The notes under the pieces: model-generated
Told to the model about the DNA's origin: nothing
The model's database searches: none
What the model saw: only the letters and a program-made list of their open reading frames with translations
Made by a program: the position numbers and the translations under genes
NCBI GenBank assembly: GCA_030248135.1
Contig: JASANC010003647.1
Location: forward strand, 62,001 to 126,000
Reading direction: 5' to 3'
Origin: Theristus sp. LFF4_11
Taxonomy: Eukaryota > Nematoda > Chromadorea > Monhysterida > Xyalidae
Length of the DNA stretch: 64,000 nucleotides
Shown: positions 13,507 to 24,207 of the stretch, piece by piece
Position numbering within the stretch: the first letter of the stretch is position 1
Layout: the number at the start of each line of letters is the position of its first letter

Positions 13507-14077
13507 GTTTATCGAATTCTCAGTTTTTCTTTTCCTTCGCCGACGCCGACCACAAACCGATCTGATTGTTTGTACTCCTTGTCCTTTTTACAATTTCTCG
13601 TCGACGTTTCAATTTCAGCGCAACGCAGCGACGACAGACGACAGAGGACAGAACAGACACCGCACGGCACGACGGACAGTGAGTTTTTGTTTTTTGTTAT
13701 TGGCTTGGCGGGCGAGGGCGAGGCTCAGCCGCTCAGTCAGTCAGTCAATCAATTGATGAATCTTTTTTGTTTGATTCGCTTCTCTTCTTAATCTCTTCCT
13801 CAAAGACGATTTGTATACAATCTGAAAAGTTGTTTTTTTTATCAGATTTGGCGTACACAATCCCAACGTAATGCATCATTATTAAAACAGGTGCATGTGC
13901 AGTAGCGGTGGCCCCTGCCCTTTAACACAGGAAAGAAAAAAATGCAAAAACTAAATTGATCATTTTCACCTTATAAAAAAGGCTTGGCTTAGGATTAGGA
14001 TTAGGTTTAGGATTAGGAACCTACAACGACTCATTGCAAGCAACCACTGATCAGAAATCAAAAAAATCACTTTTAAG
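13507..14077. promoter_or_regulatory. 5' side of FUS; start of the divergent FUS/phosphatase region
   Basis: Between the FUS start codon (13506) and the phosphatase start (16091) the genes diverge, so both promoters should lie in 13.5–16.1 kb. Bases 13600–13750 are rich in ACGAC and CAGT repeats and look like FUS 5' UTR or promoter. I see no certain TATA box. A telomere-like repeat begins at 13979. Confidence 0.35.
13979..14030 (+). repeat. telomere-like repeat 1
   Basis: AAAAGGCTTGGCTTAGGATT continues as degenerate TTAGGA/TTAGGT units. The same AAAAGGCTTGGCTTAGGATT core recurs at 15011 and 16406, and partly at 29128 and 21217. Confidence 0.6.
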
Positions 14078-14550
14078 CATAGTTGTTCCAGAGCCGAGGG
14101 GTTGGGGGGGGCCGATATAGATAGCTGGAGCAAATTTTCTAGATAGATAGATAGCTGGAAAATTTTGGGGGGGGGCCGCGGGGGGGGCATGTGACTTTGG
14201 GGGGGGGGCCGGTCAAAATTTTGAAATTTAATAGATAGATAGCTAAAACGCTAAAAAGCTATAAAAACAGCAAAATAATGCTAAAAATACACTAAAAATC
14301 AAGTATAAACGCGTATTTTACCTAGAATTAGCGAAATTTTAAAGAATTATGCGCAAAAGTAGTCAATTTTGGTGAAAAATTTACTTATTTTATGTCTTCG
14401 AAGACAAAAATTTTCGGATAGATAGCTGGCTGAGAAAATTTTTCAGATAGATAATAGCTGGGCCGAAAAAACCTGTTTGATAGAGATAGATTCGAACAGT
14501 TTTTGGGGGGGGCCGCCCCCCCCCCAGGCCCCCCCCCTAGAACAACTATG
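14078..14550. mobile_element. element A copy 1 (hAT-like MITE)
   Basis: Starts CATAGTTGTTC, ends GAACAACTATG, and is flanked by the exact 8-bp duplication CTTTTAAG (14070–14077 and 14551–14558). The inside is non-coding: GATAGATAGCTGG microsatellite blocks, several long G runs, a conserved AT-rich core, and a G/C-run hairpin near the right end. The 8-bp duplication and CA start fit non-autonomous hAT elements. Confidence 0.85.
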
Positions 14551-14705
14551 CTTTTAAGTATGTATACAAATCCAATCCCAATGAGTCGTCCGTCGTTTGC
14601 AATCCTAATTAGCAGGGTTCGAAAAAAGTGAAAACTCCGATTTTTTTAAAAGCTTCATAAGTCACGGGAATGGGAATGAGAGAGAGAATGTGGGGGGGGG
14701 GGGGG

Positions 14706-15250
14706 TACAATTCCGGCCCGCTCATTCCGGCCCGAAGAATTCCGGCCCGAAGAATTCCGGCCCGGAGAATTCCGGCCCGGAGAATTTTCGCCAGCACGAA
14801 CAATATTAAACCACAGTCACACGAAGTGATTTTGGTAATGAAATAATAAAATAAAATATCGATGTTCACATGTTACAGTGTATTTTCAAGGATGTTCGTC
14901 CTGTTTGCTTTTTTGGCAAGTGAAACCTTTTGGAAAAAAGAAACTACAAATAAATTTTAAAAATTTTTTATCATTCATGAACAGGATTTGTGACCCTTTT
15001 ACCTTATCAAAAAGGCTTGGCTTAGGATTAGGAACCTACAACAACAAGTCACTGCAAGCAAGTTCTAAACAAAAATAAAAAATCACTTATTTACCAAAAA
15101 TCACTTCGTGTGGTTTAATATTGTTCTTGCTGGCGAAAATTCTCCGGGCCGGAATTCTCCGGGCCGGAATTCTTCGGGCCGGAATTCTTCGGGCCGGAAT
15201 GAGCGGGCCGGAATTCTACGGGCCGGAATTTCGCGGGCCGGAATGGTACA
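14706..15250. repeat. inverted repeat G with tandem GGGCCGGAATTC units
   Basis: The left arm (about 14706–14840) has five CCGGCCCGAAGAATT-type units followed by CCAGCACGAACAATATT. The right arm (about 15084–15250) is its reverse complement, with at least six units. The two arms match over more than 120 nt, including the flanking ATCACTTCGTGTG. Telomere-like repeat 2 lies in the spacer. Translation gives an ILRAG repeat, which I regard as an accident. Confidence 0.75.
15011..15050 (+). repeat. telomere-like repeat 2
   Basis: Core AAAAGGCTTGGCTTAGGATT followed by AGGAACCTACAAC, the same 3' flank as copy 1. It sits in the loop of inverted repeat G. Confidence 0.6.
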
Positions 15251-15344
15251 CGAGCCGAGAATGTGAACCCCGACCCCGATACTGTAAAACTTGGCCCATT
15301 TGCACCAATTCACGCAGGCATGTGTTCAATTGCGACCTGAAGAG

Positions 15345-15445
15345 TTGCAGCCCGCTCATTGCGGCCCGTTTGATTGCGGACCAGAGAATTGCGGCCCGGA
15401 GAGCAGCGCCCCGGACGATTCCGGCTCGGCAAATGTTTCTCTAGC
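15345..15445. repeat. decayed third arm of repeat G
   Basis: Degenerate GCGGCCCG-type units lead into CTAGCACGAACAATAGTAAA, matching the outer part of the left arm of repeat G in the same orientation. Confidence 0.5.
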
Positions 15446-16090
15446 ACGAACAATAGTAAACCGCCTGTACCGTTTTTTTAATTTTCTCTTTAAAAATTTG
15501 GAAGCCAAAGTTATGCGCTTATGCCAAATCATTCAGGAAGTCAGATTAGAAGAACCCACGGGTCGAGCCCGATTTTTGGCGAGTTCGCTTGGGAAGGTAA
15601 ACCGAAACTTGGGGAGGTGTCGCAAAACCCAGGCATTGTCAGTCAGTCAGTCAGTTTTATTCTGCAGTGCACGGCATAATACCAGAGAAGTGTAAAACAC
15701 CATGAGTAGGCAAGCCAAAATTGTCTAGTCAAAATCAAATTGTCGACTTTCACGTTCTTGAACAAACCCTAAATTGCAATTGTATAAAAGGACGAATGTC
15801 TATGCACTCTGTATCAAACTGTTTTTCAAGCGTACTGATTGATTTCGCAGTGATCTTCCAGAATCCTCAACGCAACAAATACACTAGTTTTATCATCATC
15901 ATCACTCAGTTTAGTTCCATCCCATTTACCATCACTCTTGAATTTTCGGTCTTTAGCAATTAAACAACCCCAACATACTTGACATTTGACAACAAGTAGC
16001 ACCAAAAAAAACAAGAGTCACAAAAAACAACACTATCATCAGCAACAAACAACAACATAAACAACAAGACACCACCAAAATCACGTTAAC

Positions 16091-19086
16091 ATGGATCGAA
16101 ACAAGCGTCATGGCGGTTCCGCTCCTCAGCGTCGTCGTGCTTCGGTGTCTCGCAATCGGCGCAGTGCCGGACGTCGAAAGTCCAGCGGGGGAAACACACT
16201 CAAGCGAACCCGTGGTGCTCACAAAGTGCCCGGTCAGTTATTCATTTTGCTGTTTCACTCCGAAAAAAACCTAAAGCTTCATTACTAAAACGCACGTGCA
16301 CGGCATCGACATGCTCATGCGCATCATTCACTAGCGCTCGTGCACACGTTCCGGCCTCAACTGAATCTCGCTCAAAATGCAATTGTTTTGATTATTACCG
16401 TCACAAAAAGGCTTGGCTTAGGATTAGGTTAGGATCTGGTTCTGACTTTGGAATTGGCTTTGCTTAAGGGTTTAGGTTAGTTTTGGACACCTCTGACAAT
16501 ATCAACGCTCAACGGCTTTTTTTAGTACGACAGGCCAACCAAAAAACGCAATTCATTCATTCATTCATTCAACGTCAAAAGGTTGCTCAGAGGGCGGAGT
16601 GAGCGGGATGATAATCAGTATTAAGGCGAAAGAAAATTTTCAAAAAGAGGGGAGGCTGGGCAAGGGTGCGCTAAAAAAATTCGGGGTGAGGAGTAGAGTA
16701 AATGGCACCCCACAGTGTCAGGTTTTTGGAGTGTAACGTACCCCCCCCCCAATCGCTCTGGGGGAACATGTAGCATGTACTCTACGTTTTCGGTGGTGAT
16801 GATAAGAAAAAAACTGCTGCCGCACTAATTCGACAATTATTGTTCAAACGATACGATGATTTATCATTATCAGGCGATTTAGTTTTAATGAAGGCTTACG
16901 GTGCTGCTTTGTCGTTTGCTAGGCGGATTTTAGATTTTCCTGTTTTCAACATCAAAAAACACATGTACACTGTACGTCTGTATGGTATGGTCAACGTTCG
17001 CAGGAGTGTTCCAGCGTCCGGGCATTCGTCAGTTGACGCCCGGTGGCGGTGGCAGTGGCGGCGGTGGGGGCGTTGGCACGTCGTCGATACGCAGTGAGAA
17101 GCCCGGTGGCGGAGGAGGAGGCTATGTGAAATTGCCGCCGACGCCGAATGTGATCGCGTTCGTGACCGAGTCGACGCGCAAGGGAGTCGCCGGCATGCAG
17201 CGAGAATACCGCGATAACAAACTGTACTCGCCGCACGATCGATCGGTCACGCAGTTCGACCAGCACAAGGATAAGAATCGGTACACACCCGACTGTTTGA
17301 AGCGTATCACGCGGCACAAACAACGAACACCGAACCGAACGGTTCAGTGCCAAAAAATGCCGCGTGGTAGGTGGGTGATAATGACAAACACCAAAAACAT
17401 GCGCCACGCCACACCTTGGCACTCAGCGCGCTGGTGGGGGAGGTTTTATCTTTTGAAACTTTGTATGTGACGTCTCATCGGCTCTTTGTTTCGACCGTTT
17501 TTGTTATGCGTTGTTGATACGGTATGTAGTTACCGTGCATGTGACGAGCGAACCCAAAAACAGTTCAGAAGCCCACCGCGGTGCTTTTCCTTTTTGTAAA
17601 GAATGAACGTGTACATGCGTTTTGTTTCCCCGTCACAAACGCAGCTACTTGGACGTTCACTGTCTCGATCGAACGCGCGTGGTGCTGCGTGACAACCCGA
17701 ACGGCAATCACTACATTCACGCAAGTTGGGTCTCTGGCGGTGGATTGAAGTTCATCTGCACGCAGGGTCCAAAGGACAATACGTTCGACGACTTTTGGCA
17801 TATGATCTGGCAGGTACTTTCTTGTTGAACATGTCGTAATATGCATTTGCGCGTACAGGTAGGAAGAATGTTTCACGGGTGCGCGGCAATTTGAAATCAT
17901 CGAAACTGAACGGTCGCGAAACACGCGTTCAGATAGATTTTCAGCTGTGCAACTTTTCCGCACATCACGCAGCAGCATTGCTCTCCTTCGGACAAAAAAA
18001 GCTGAACCCCCTTCACTTACCCAATCAACTGCCGTCCACGTTCGACTTTTTTTCAAAAAGCACAACTTTCTACCAGGAAGACGTGTTGGAGGTGGTGATG
18101 CTGTGCGACCTGCGCGAGAACGCACGTGACAAATGCGGCCAGTACTGGCCGACCGAGCAGAACTCGACACGTGCATACGGCGACTACAGCGTCTGTTGCA
18201 CGAAGAGCGCTACGAAAGATTACCTTGCCGGAAACATCAGCATCTGGATTACTACGCTCGAATTAACCAAGGTTACAGTATGACTTGCGTTGATATAGAA
18301 ATGGGCCGAAGAAGACCGTACCGGGCCGCGGGCTCTTGTATTATTATTACCGGGCCGCCGTATTCAAAGAACGGTCGCTTGCTAAAGTGCGCTGCACCGT
18401 GTGGCGATTTTATTATCGATCATCCAACGTTGTCGACTACGTTACACGTTTCACTTGCAGTCCAACTGCGCGCCTCGCACCGTGTACCATCTTCACTGGT
18501 CTCAATGGCCGGACCGTGGTGTACCGCACGACGGCCGCGCCATACTGAAACTCAGGAAACGTCTCATTGAGAAGTCCGGTGCAACGCCAGTCGTTGTGCA
18601 CTGCTCCGCTGGTATCGGCCGCACTGGTATGATTTTTGGCTTCGTGGCGTTCCTGACCGGTTTAATGAACCCAAAGGTTTAGAAAAAGTGAATGGCCATT
18701 CCTAGCGCAGTCGAATAAGCCGTTTTCTTGTCAGAGTTGGACATTGTCACGAAACCTTGTCACGCATTTTTTGCTTTCGTTTAAATTTCAAAAGTGCAGT
18801 TTTTGTTCTCACATTTTCAAAAGTTTTCACGTTCGCAGGAACGTTGGTGATGGTTGACGTGTGCATGCAGCGGATGGGCACCAGGGAGCCGGTGGATGTG
18901 CTGTCGGCGTTCAAGATGATCAGGGACCAAAGGATGCATTCGATCCAGACCGAGCAACAGTACTTGTTCGTTTACAAGGCCATGCTCGACTATGCGTCCT
19001 TTAAATACCACTACGAAATGAAAGATCCAAAATACAACGAACTACAGGCAGAGCTACTGAAGCGCTGCCAGGCGATGGCTGACTAG
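16091..19086 (+). CDS. protein tyrosine phosphatase, nematode cytosolic type, complete
   Basis: Six exons: 16091–16232, 17004–17280, 17645–17813, 18077–18271, 18461–18626, 18839–19086; 1197 nt, 398 aa, all GT–AG and in phase. The first 47 residues are strongly basic (Arg/Lys/Ser), followed by a Gly-rich linker and then one PTP domain (about 95–390). Landmarks are NRYLDVHCLD, the WPD loop WPDRGVP (general acid about Asp279), the P-loop HCSAGIGRTG (nucleophile Cys about 309, Arg about 315) and the Q-loop QTEQQYLF. All catalytic residues are present, so it should dephosphorylate phosphotyrosine. There is no signal peptide or membrane segment, so it is probably cytosolic or nuclear. The single-domain layout resembles the expanded PTP families of nematodes. 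Intron 4 (18272–18460) is partly open and could be mistaken for exon. A poly(A) signal AATAAA lies at 19115–19120. Confidence 0.9.
16406..16445 (+). repeat. telomere-like repeat 3
   Basis: AAAAGGCTTGGCTTAGGATT followed by AGGTTAGGATC, inside intron 1 of the phosphatase gene. Confidence 0.55.
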
Positions 19087-19114
19087 ACCACATACAAAAA
19101 CAGACATTCAAACA

Positions 19115-19120
19115 AATAAA
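19115..19120 (+). terminator. poly(A) signal of the phosphatase gene
   Basis: AATAAA 29 nt after the stop codon. Confidence 0.5.
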
Positions 19121-19404
19121 CAACGATACAAAACAATCATTCAATTATCATCGCTCTTTCTTGACGATACAACCATACTCATGACATTGACCAATCGTAC
19201 ATGTGATGATTCATTTATTCAACTCATACTTTTACATGAATGTCCAACTTTCATGTTACAACTTTTCAATGTCCACTCCTGTCATTCATCACAGATTACA
19301 GAAGTGCGGTGCGTGAGCAAATCAGTGTACGTGACCAACCAAGCAAACAGTTCTATTCCAAATCCAAATCCAGTTTCTAAAACATTCAGGCCAATGGTCA
19401 GTTC

Positions 19405-19655
19405 TAGGGTTGTTAAAAAACAAAAATCGTCATTTTTGTTTTTTTTAATTTTTCTTTTTAAAAAAAATTTCAAAAATCAAAGTTGTGCTAAATCAATCAG
19501 GGAGTTCGAAGAACCACATATGATATGCAAGCGCCTCCCGAATGACTCCCGCATGGCGGAACTTTGCATATTTTGTTTTGGTGACCTCAATTACCCCTTT
19601 TCCAAACCATTACCATGCCTCTTGTGTTTTGACCCCCAAAACGTTACTTTTTGTC
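19405..19655 (-). mobile_element. element B fragment (reverse orientation)
   Basis: Begins TAGGGTTGTTAAAAAACAAA and continues with B sequence (ATCAATCAGGGAGTTCGAAG, GCCTCCCGAATGACTCCCG) as in 22500–22692 reversed. It breaks near 19655 and joins a piece of element C. Confidence 0.7.
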
Positions 19656-19660
19656 CCCAG

Positions 19661-19907
19661 AAAGAGGAACAACTAAGAACGGTTCAATATTCATGTACAC
19701 GTCAAAAATTGTCCTGTTTTACTGTTGAAAATGTAACTTTACCCTATGAAATGGACATAATTTCAATAAAAAACGATTTTCGCTCTTATAGTTTTCCGGA
19801 TCGTTCTGAAAATAATCTAGCTGAACTCAGCTCGACGAGACGCACCTAACTTGTGCGTCTTTTTTTAATTAAATTTTGTTTAATCCGGATTCTTTTCCCT
19901 AACCCTA
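19661..19907 (-). mobile_element. element C fragment (reverse orientation)
   Basis: Matches the left part of C1/C2 reversed: AAAGAGGAACAACTAAGAAC at the start, CTCAGCTCGACGAGACGC in the middle, and the terminal AATCCGG...CCCTAACCCTA at 19907. The other half of C is missing. Confidence 0.7.
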
Positions 19908-19958
19908 CTCGCACCCCCCCCCCTCCCTCGAAAATTTGCTTTCGCCTTCGGTACTGAC

Positions 19959-20143
19959 TAGGGTTGTTAAACAAAATCGAAATTCTTTTTAAAGTGATTA
20001 AAAAACAAAAATGCCGATTTTTTTAAATTCGAAAAGTTTGCCTCTAATATGCTCTAAAAACCTGAATTTTGGCACAATTTTTTAAAATTTCAACAAAATT
20101 TTTCTTTGATCTTACCTCGTAAAACCGTCAGCAGTAACACGAG
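19959..20143 (+). mobile_element. element B left-end fragment
   Basis: TAGGGTTGTTAAACAAAATC and the following B left end run to AAACCGTCAGCAGTAAC, where homology stops just before element D. Confidence 0.65.
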
Positions 20144-20151
20144 GGTGTACC

Positions 20152-20878
20152 TAGAGATGTAAGGGTCAAAAAATTTTTTTTTATTTTTTTAAGTAAAAAA
20201 AATAAGCATTTTTTTATATTTTTTTTATTAAAAATTTTTGAAATTTTTTCTTTAATGTGCCCTGAAAATGCCGTTTTTGGCATAATTTTTCGAAAGTTCA
20301 ACAAAAATTTTCTTTGACTTTACCTTGTCACTTAGTCTTCAACGCTGCAGGTGGTATTCTGGATTGATTTATCGACTGTTTTCAGCCTTGGTGAGTGATG
20401 ATCGACTCGCGCATTGAAGTACTTGAGCGTCGCAAAGGCTAGTTCAACAAATTCCGATGCCGCTAAGCTGAGATAGAAGCAGAGAACTCCCATTTACGCA
20501 TCGTTTTTCAGGATCTCGAAAGGTCGAAATTGCACTGTCTGCCACTGCAAGCGTAACTTCGATGGTTGCTCGTTGCTGTTTCGCCTCGTGTCGTCAGCAT
20601 GATCACACCGGTTTGTTGTTGAACTTGTTTCCGTGTTATTTGAGGTGAATTGATAGGCAAAACCCGAGACGTGATGTCGTCGGTGGGAAAATGGGGTCGC
20701 CGAAACCAAGTCTGAAATTTTCACCCTCCTCCCATATGAGTGGGGGTCATATGGTAAGTCGGTGGCTCCTCAGATGGTGATATTCGGACTCCCTGAAAAA
20801 TTCTGAACAACTTTCATTTAAAAAAATTAAAAAAAAAAATTTAAAAAAAAATAGAAATTTTTTTTTCTTGACATCTCA
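20152..20878. mobile_element. element D (hAT-like MITE)
   Basis: Ends are TAGAGATGT and ACATCTCA, flanked by the exact 8-bp duplication GGTGTACC (20144–20151 and 20879–20886). The middle (20340–20720) is a diverged relative of the B core, sharing the arrangement TTTTCAGCC, TTGAGCGTC, TTTCGCCTCGTGTCGTC. No intact protein. Confidence 0.8.
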
Positions 20879-20953
20879 GGTGTACCCCCCCTCCCCTACC
20901 CACCTGCCCACGTCTCAGGTGTACCCCCCCCCTCCCCTACCCACCTGCCCACG
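20874..20953. repeat. 40-bp tandem duplication at the right edge of D
   Basis: The unit TCTCAGGTGTACCCCCCC...CTGCCCACG occurs twice (20874–20912 and 20913–20953). The copied unit includes the last 5 bp of D plus its target duplication, so it arose after D inserted. Confidence 0.75.
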
Positions 20954-20993
20954 TCTTCGGTACTGCGGCTACTGCCAATGGTCCTTTCTGCAG

Positions 20994-21167
20994 TTTACAG
21001 ACATTTACAAAATTGCACCAGCATTTGATACAAAACGCGCTTTGCTTTATATGAATGATGCAATCAATCGCCATTCGCCCGCCAGCCGTCAAGTCAAACG
21101 GTTGGCCTACATGTTTAAACGACTGGTGCAAGACATTTGTGTTAAAGGACATTTACCTAGAAACTAA
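20994..21167 (+). CDS. possible terminal exon, 57 codons, unknown
   Basis: After TTTCTGCAG there is an open frame of 57 codons plus stop, beginning FTDIYKIAPAF and ending KRLVQDICVKGHLPRN. Composition is protein-like (balanced hydrophobic/charged) and unlike the surrounding elements. I find no upstream exon; the DNA before it is element D and its duplication. It could be the last exon of a gene destroyed by insertions or a relic of an autonomous transposon. No family recognised. Confidence 0.3.
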   Translation, partial: FTDIYKIAPAFDTKRALLYMNDAINRHSPASRQVKRLAYMFKRLVQDICVKGHLPRN

Positions 21168-21216
21168 CCGCGTGTTTAACGGTTAAAATAAACTACAATT
21201 CTCCGAATATGTTCTA

Positions 21217-21290
21217 AACCTAATCCTAAGCAAAGCCTGAGCCTAATCCTAATTCTAAGTTCAGCCCTAAGCCTAAGCCAAGCCTTTTTA
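21217..21290 (-). repeat. telomere-like repeat 4 (reverse)
   Basis: CCTAAGCCTAAGCCAAGCCT and neighbouring CCTAATCCTAA units are the reverse of the AAAAGGCTTGGCTTAGG core; here two perfect TTAGGC units occur. Confidence 0.6.
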
Positions 21291-21512
21291 GAAGTGCGGT
21301 GCATGAGCAAATAGCGCACGTGACCACTCCAGGCAAGGGAATCCATTCCATAATCTTAATCCTGTTTAAACATGTAACATTAGGAAGTCGGACCAATATT
21401 AAGCTGATGAACAAAACCCTTTTTCTCTTTCCTCTGATTGTGCAATTAGTTGCCTACCACCACGTTCTTCGGTTCGCACCAGTGGCCAGTTCTATAAAAG
21501 TGAACAGTTGAA

Positions 21513-22722
21513 CATAGTTGTTCCAGAGCCGAGGGGTTGGGGGGGGGGGGGGGCGATATAGATAGCTGGAGCAAATTTTCTAGATCGATAGATAGCTGGA
21601 AAATTTTGGGGGGGGGGGAGCCGCGGGGGGGGGGCATGTGACTTTGGGGGGGGGGGGCGGTCAAAATTTTTAAATTTGATGGATAGATAGCCAAAATGCT
21701 AAAAAGCTATAAAAACAGCAAAATAATGCCAAAAATACACTAAAAATCAAGTATAAACGCGTATTTTACCTAAAATTAGCGAAATTTTCAAGAATTACGA
21801 GCAAAAATGGTCAATTTTGGTTAAAAATTGATTCATTTTATGTCTTCGAAGACAAAAATTTTCAGATAGATAGCTGACTGAGAAATTTTTTTAGATAGAT
21901 AATAGCTGAGCCGAAAAAACCTGTCTGATAGAGATAGATTCGAAATTTTTTTGGGGGGGGCCGGCCCCCCCCCCAGGTAGGGTTGTTAAACAAAAATGAA
22001 ATTTTTTTAAAAAAAAGTGATTAAAAAAACAAAAATGCCGATTTTTTTTTTAAATTCGAAAAATTTTCTTCTAATATGCTCTGAAAACCTCAATTTTGGC
22101 ACAATTTTTCGAAAGTTCAACAAAAATTTTCTTTGATTATACCTCGTAAAACCTTTAGCAGTCGATTTTGGACCGTTTTACCGACTGATTTTAGGCTACG
22201 ACAACATCTGCGATGAAGTTTTTGAGCGTCCCAAAGCTTGACCTACCATTTCCGATGCAGATAAGGTGACGATTCGCCTCGCAGAGCGTCCGATTGTGCT
22301 CGCTGCTCCGTTTGCAAGCGCTACGTTGTCTGGTTGCTTGCTGCTTCGTGTCGTGTCGTCGCGACACCATCAGAAGAATTGATCGAATTTCAAGGCGGTA
22401 TGTTTGTCTTCACTTTAGCATTAGTTTAGCTGGGGACAATTAGTGACGTTTTGGAGGTCAAAACACAAGAAGAGGCATGGTGACGGTTTGGAAAAGGGGT
22501 AATTGAGGTCACCAAAACAAAATCTGCAAAGGTCCGCCATACGGGAGTCATTCGGGAGGCGCTTGCATATCATATGTGGTTCTTCGGACTCCCTGATTGA
22601 TTTGGCACAACTTTGATTTTTGAAATTTTTTTTTTAATTTTTCTTTTTAAAAAAAAACAAAAATGACGATTTTTGTTTTTTTAACAACCCTACCCCCAGG
22701 CCCCCCCCCTAGAACAACTATG
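21513..22722. mobile_element. element A copy 2, split by element B
   Basis: CATAGTTGTTC at 21513 and GAACAACTATG at 22722, flanked by the exact 8-bp duplication CAGTTGAA (21505–21512 and 22723–22730). Element B copy 1 interrupts it near the right end. A itself landed in a fragment related to element H (GGCCAGTTCTATAAAA at 21484). Confidence 0.85.
21978..22692. mobile_element. element B copy 1, nested in element A (hAT-like)
   Basis: 715 bp, TAGGGTTGTTAAACAAAAAT to ...TTTTTTAACAACCCTA, with the 8-bp duplication CCCCCAGG on both sides (21970–21977 and 22693–22700). The core contains GATGAAGTTTTTGAGCGTCC and CTTCGTGTCGTGTCGTCGCG. No complete ORF. Confidence 0.85.
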
Positions 22723-22795
22723 CAGTTGAACAGTTGAATAGTGAGTGAACCAGTGAACAGTGAATTTTTGAACAGAATAGTTGAACAGAAAAGAA

Positions 22796-23190
22796 CCAGT
22801 ACCGTGGGCGGGGGGGGGTGGGGGGGGGTGGGGGGTACACCCCCCAGCCCCCCAGCCCCCCGCGGGGGGGGGGGGGGCACCGTGCCACCCTCTCCCTAAA
22901 ACCGGGCACCCCCCCATCGGACCCCCCCCCTCGAAAATTTGGCCGACACCCCCCCCCCACACCCCCCATGAAATTTTGTCTGGCGGAGACCCCCCCCCCC
23001 CAAAATTTTCCGTACACCCTAAAAATTTTTTCGAAAATCATGATTTTTTGTCTATAAAGTCCATAATATAAGCTGAATATATGATAACTTGACCATCTTC
23101 ATTGTAATTTCAACGATTTTGCAGCAAAATTTAGCGTTTTTCCTTCAAAATTTAAGCGAAAAATTATCATGGGGGGTGGGGGGGTGGACC
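22796..23190. repeat. element E: C/G-run-rich repeat, copy 1
   Basis: Long C and G runs alternate with fixed words such as CCATGAAATTTTGTCTGGCG and AATCATGATTTTTTGTCTAT, then an AT-rich core ending ATATCATGGGG. The same order recurs at 25255–25712. Tandem C elements are inserted after GGTGGACC. Proline-rich open frames here are artefacts of the C runs. Confidence 0.65.
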
Positions 23191-24199
23191 TAGGGTTAAG
23201 GAAAAAAAATCCGGATTTTTTTTTTAATTAAAAAAAAAATTTTTTTTTATTTTTTTTACAAGTTAGGTTTGTTCGAAGCGTCTCGTCGAGCTGAGTTCAT
23301 CTAGACTATTTTCAGAACGATCCGACAATCGTGTTTTATTGAAATTATGTCCATTTCATAGAGGGAAAGTTGCATTTTCAACAGTAAAACAGGACAATTT
23401 TCGACGTGTACTTGAATATTGAACCGTTCTTAGTTGTTCCTCTTTAGAAAATTACCAAAATTTGACTGTGTTCAAAAATTCCTGTTTGCTGTAGCTAAGT
23501 CGGCAACCCCTGTCGACCCGGTCGCCCCCCCCCCCCAAGACACTTACTTTCAGGTTCAACCAGCTATGCTATCTGCCACATGGCGAGAGCCCACTCTTCA
23601 AATCATCGTATCGAAAACACGTACCATGATTTCGCGATCACGTTGCGGGCAACTGACAGACGCAAGTTTAACACGTTAGTTTAGCTCAGCACGCAAGTTT
23701 TAACATGTGGCCATGTTATCGGGTATCTGAAAAACGGTCGTGTGATGTGGTATTAACCAACATCTCCGCTCCAATTGTTTAACAATATATCGCACAACTC
23801 CATTGTAGACCTATAACATACGCCAATCAACAAAATATCATGTTCATCTCATGGCCTACCGATTGAAAAACAAGTTGCAAGAAAACGATTTCTGAAACGA
23901 TATTTCAATTCAGTTAAGTCATTTCAACGCTAAAAATTGACTCTAGAAGTCATCCAAATCGAAAAACATGGAGTACGTCGGTCAAAATGACCAAATAATG
24001 ACATGTACCTAAGCACACAAAGAAGTTGGGAAGAAAATTTGGTTTGAACTTTCAAAAAATTATGCCATAAATCGAATTTTCAGAGCAAAGTAGAAGAAAA
24101 ATTTTTCAAATTTTTTTTTAAGTATGAAAAAAAAATCCAAATTTTTTTTTTAAACGAAAAAAAAACAAAAAAAATTTTTTTTCAAAGCCCCTAACCCTA
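23191..24199. mobile_element. element C copy 1 (hAT-like)
   Basis: About 1.0 kb, TAGGGTTAAGG to CCCCTAACCCTA, flanked by GGTGGACC on both sides (23183–23190 and 24200–24207). Near-identical to the next copy, but with separate indels. No intact ORF. Confidence 0.85.
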
Positions 24200-24207
24200 G
24201 GTGGACC

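Noticed and set aside
14705..15310. Open frames encoding ILRAG or PEEFRPE repeats
   Set aside because: They are translations of the tandem GGGCCGGAATTC units of inverted repeat G and occur on both strands; no splice or start context.
18272..18460. Open reading through phosphatase intron 4
   Set aside because: Translating it inserts unrelated residues between TLELTK and the SNCAPRTVYH segment that leads to the WPD loop; splicing it out restores the family pattern.
19181..19849. 222-codon plus-strand open frame
   Set aside because: It runs across the junction of reversed B and C fragments, so the protein is a chimera of transposon ends.
22647..23071. Proline- and glycine-rich open frames
   Set aside because: They arise from long C/G runs in element E and appear in several frames on both strands.
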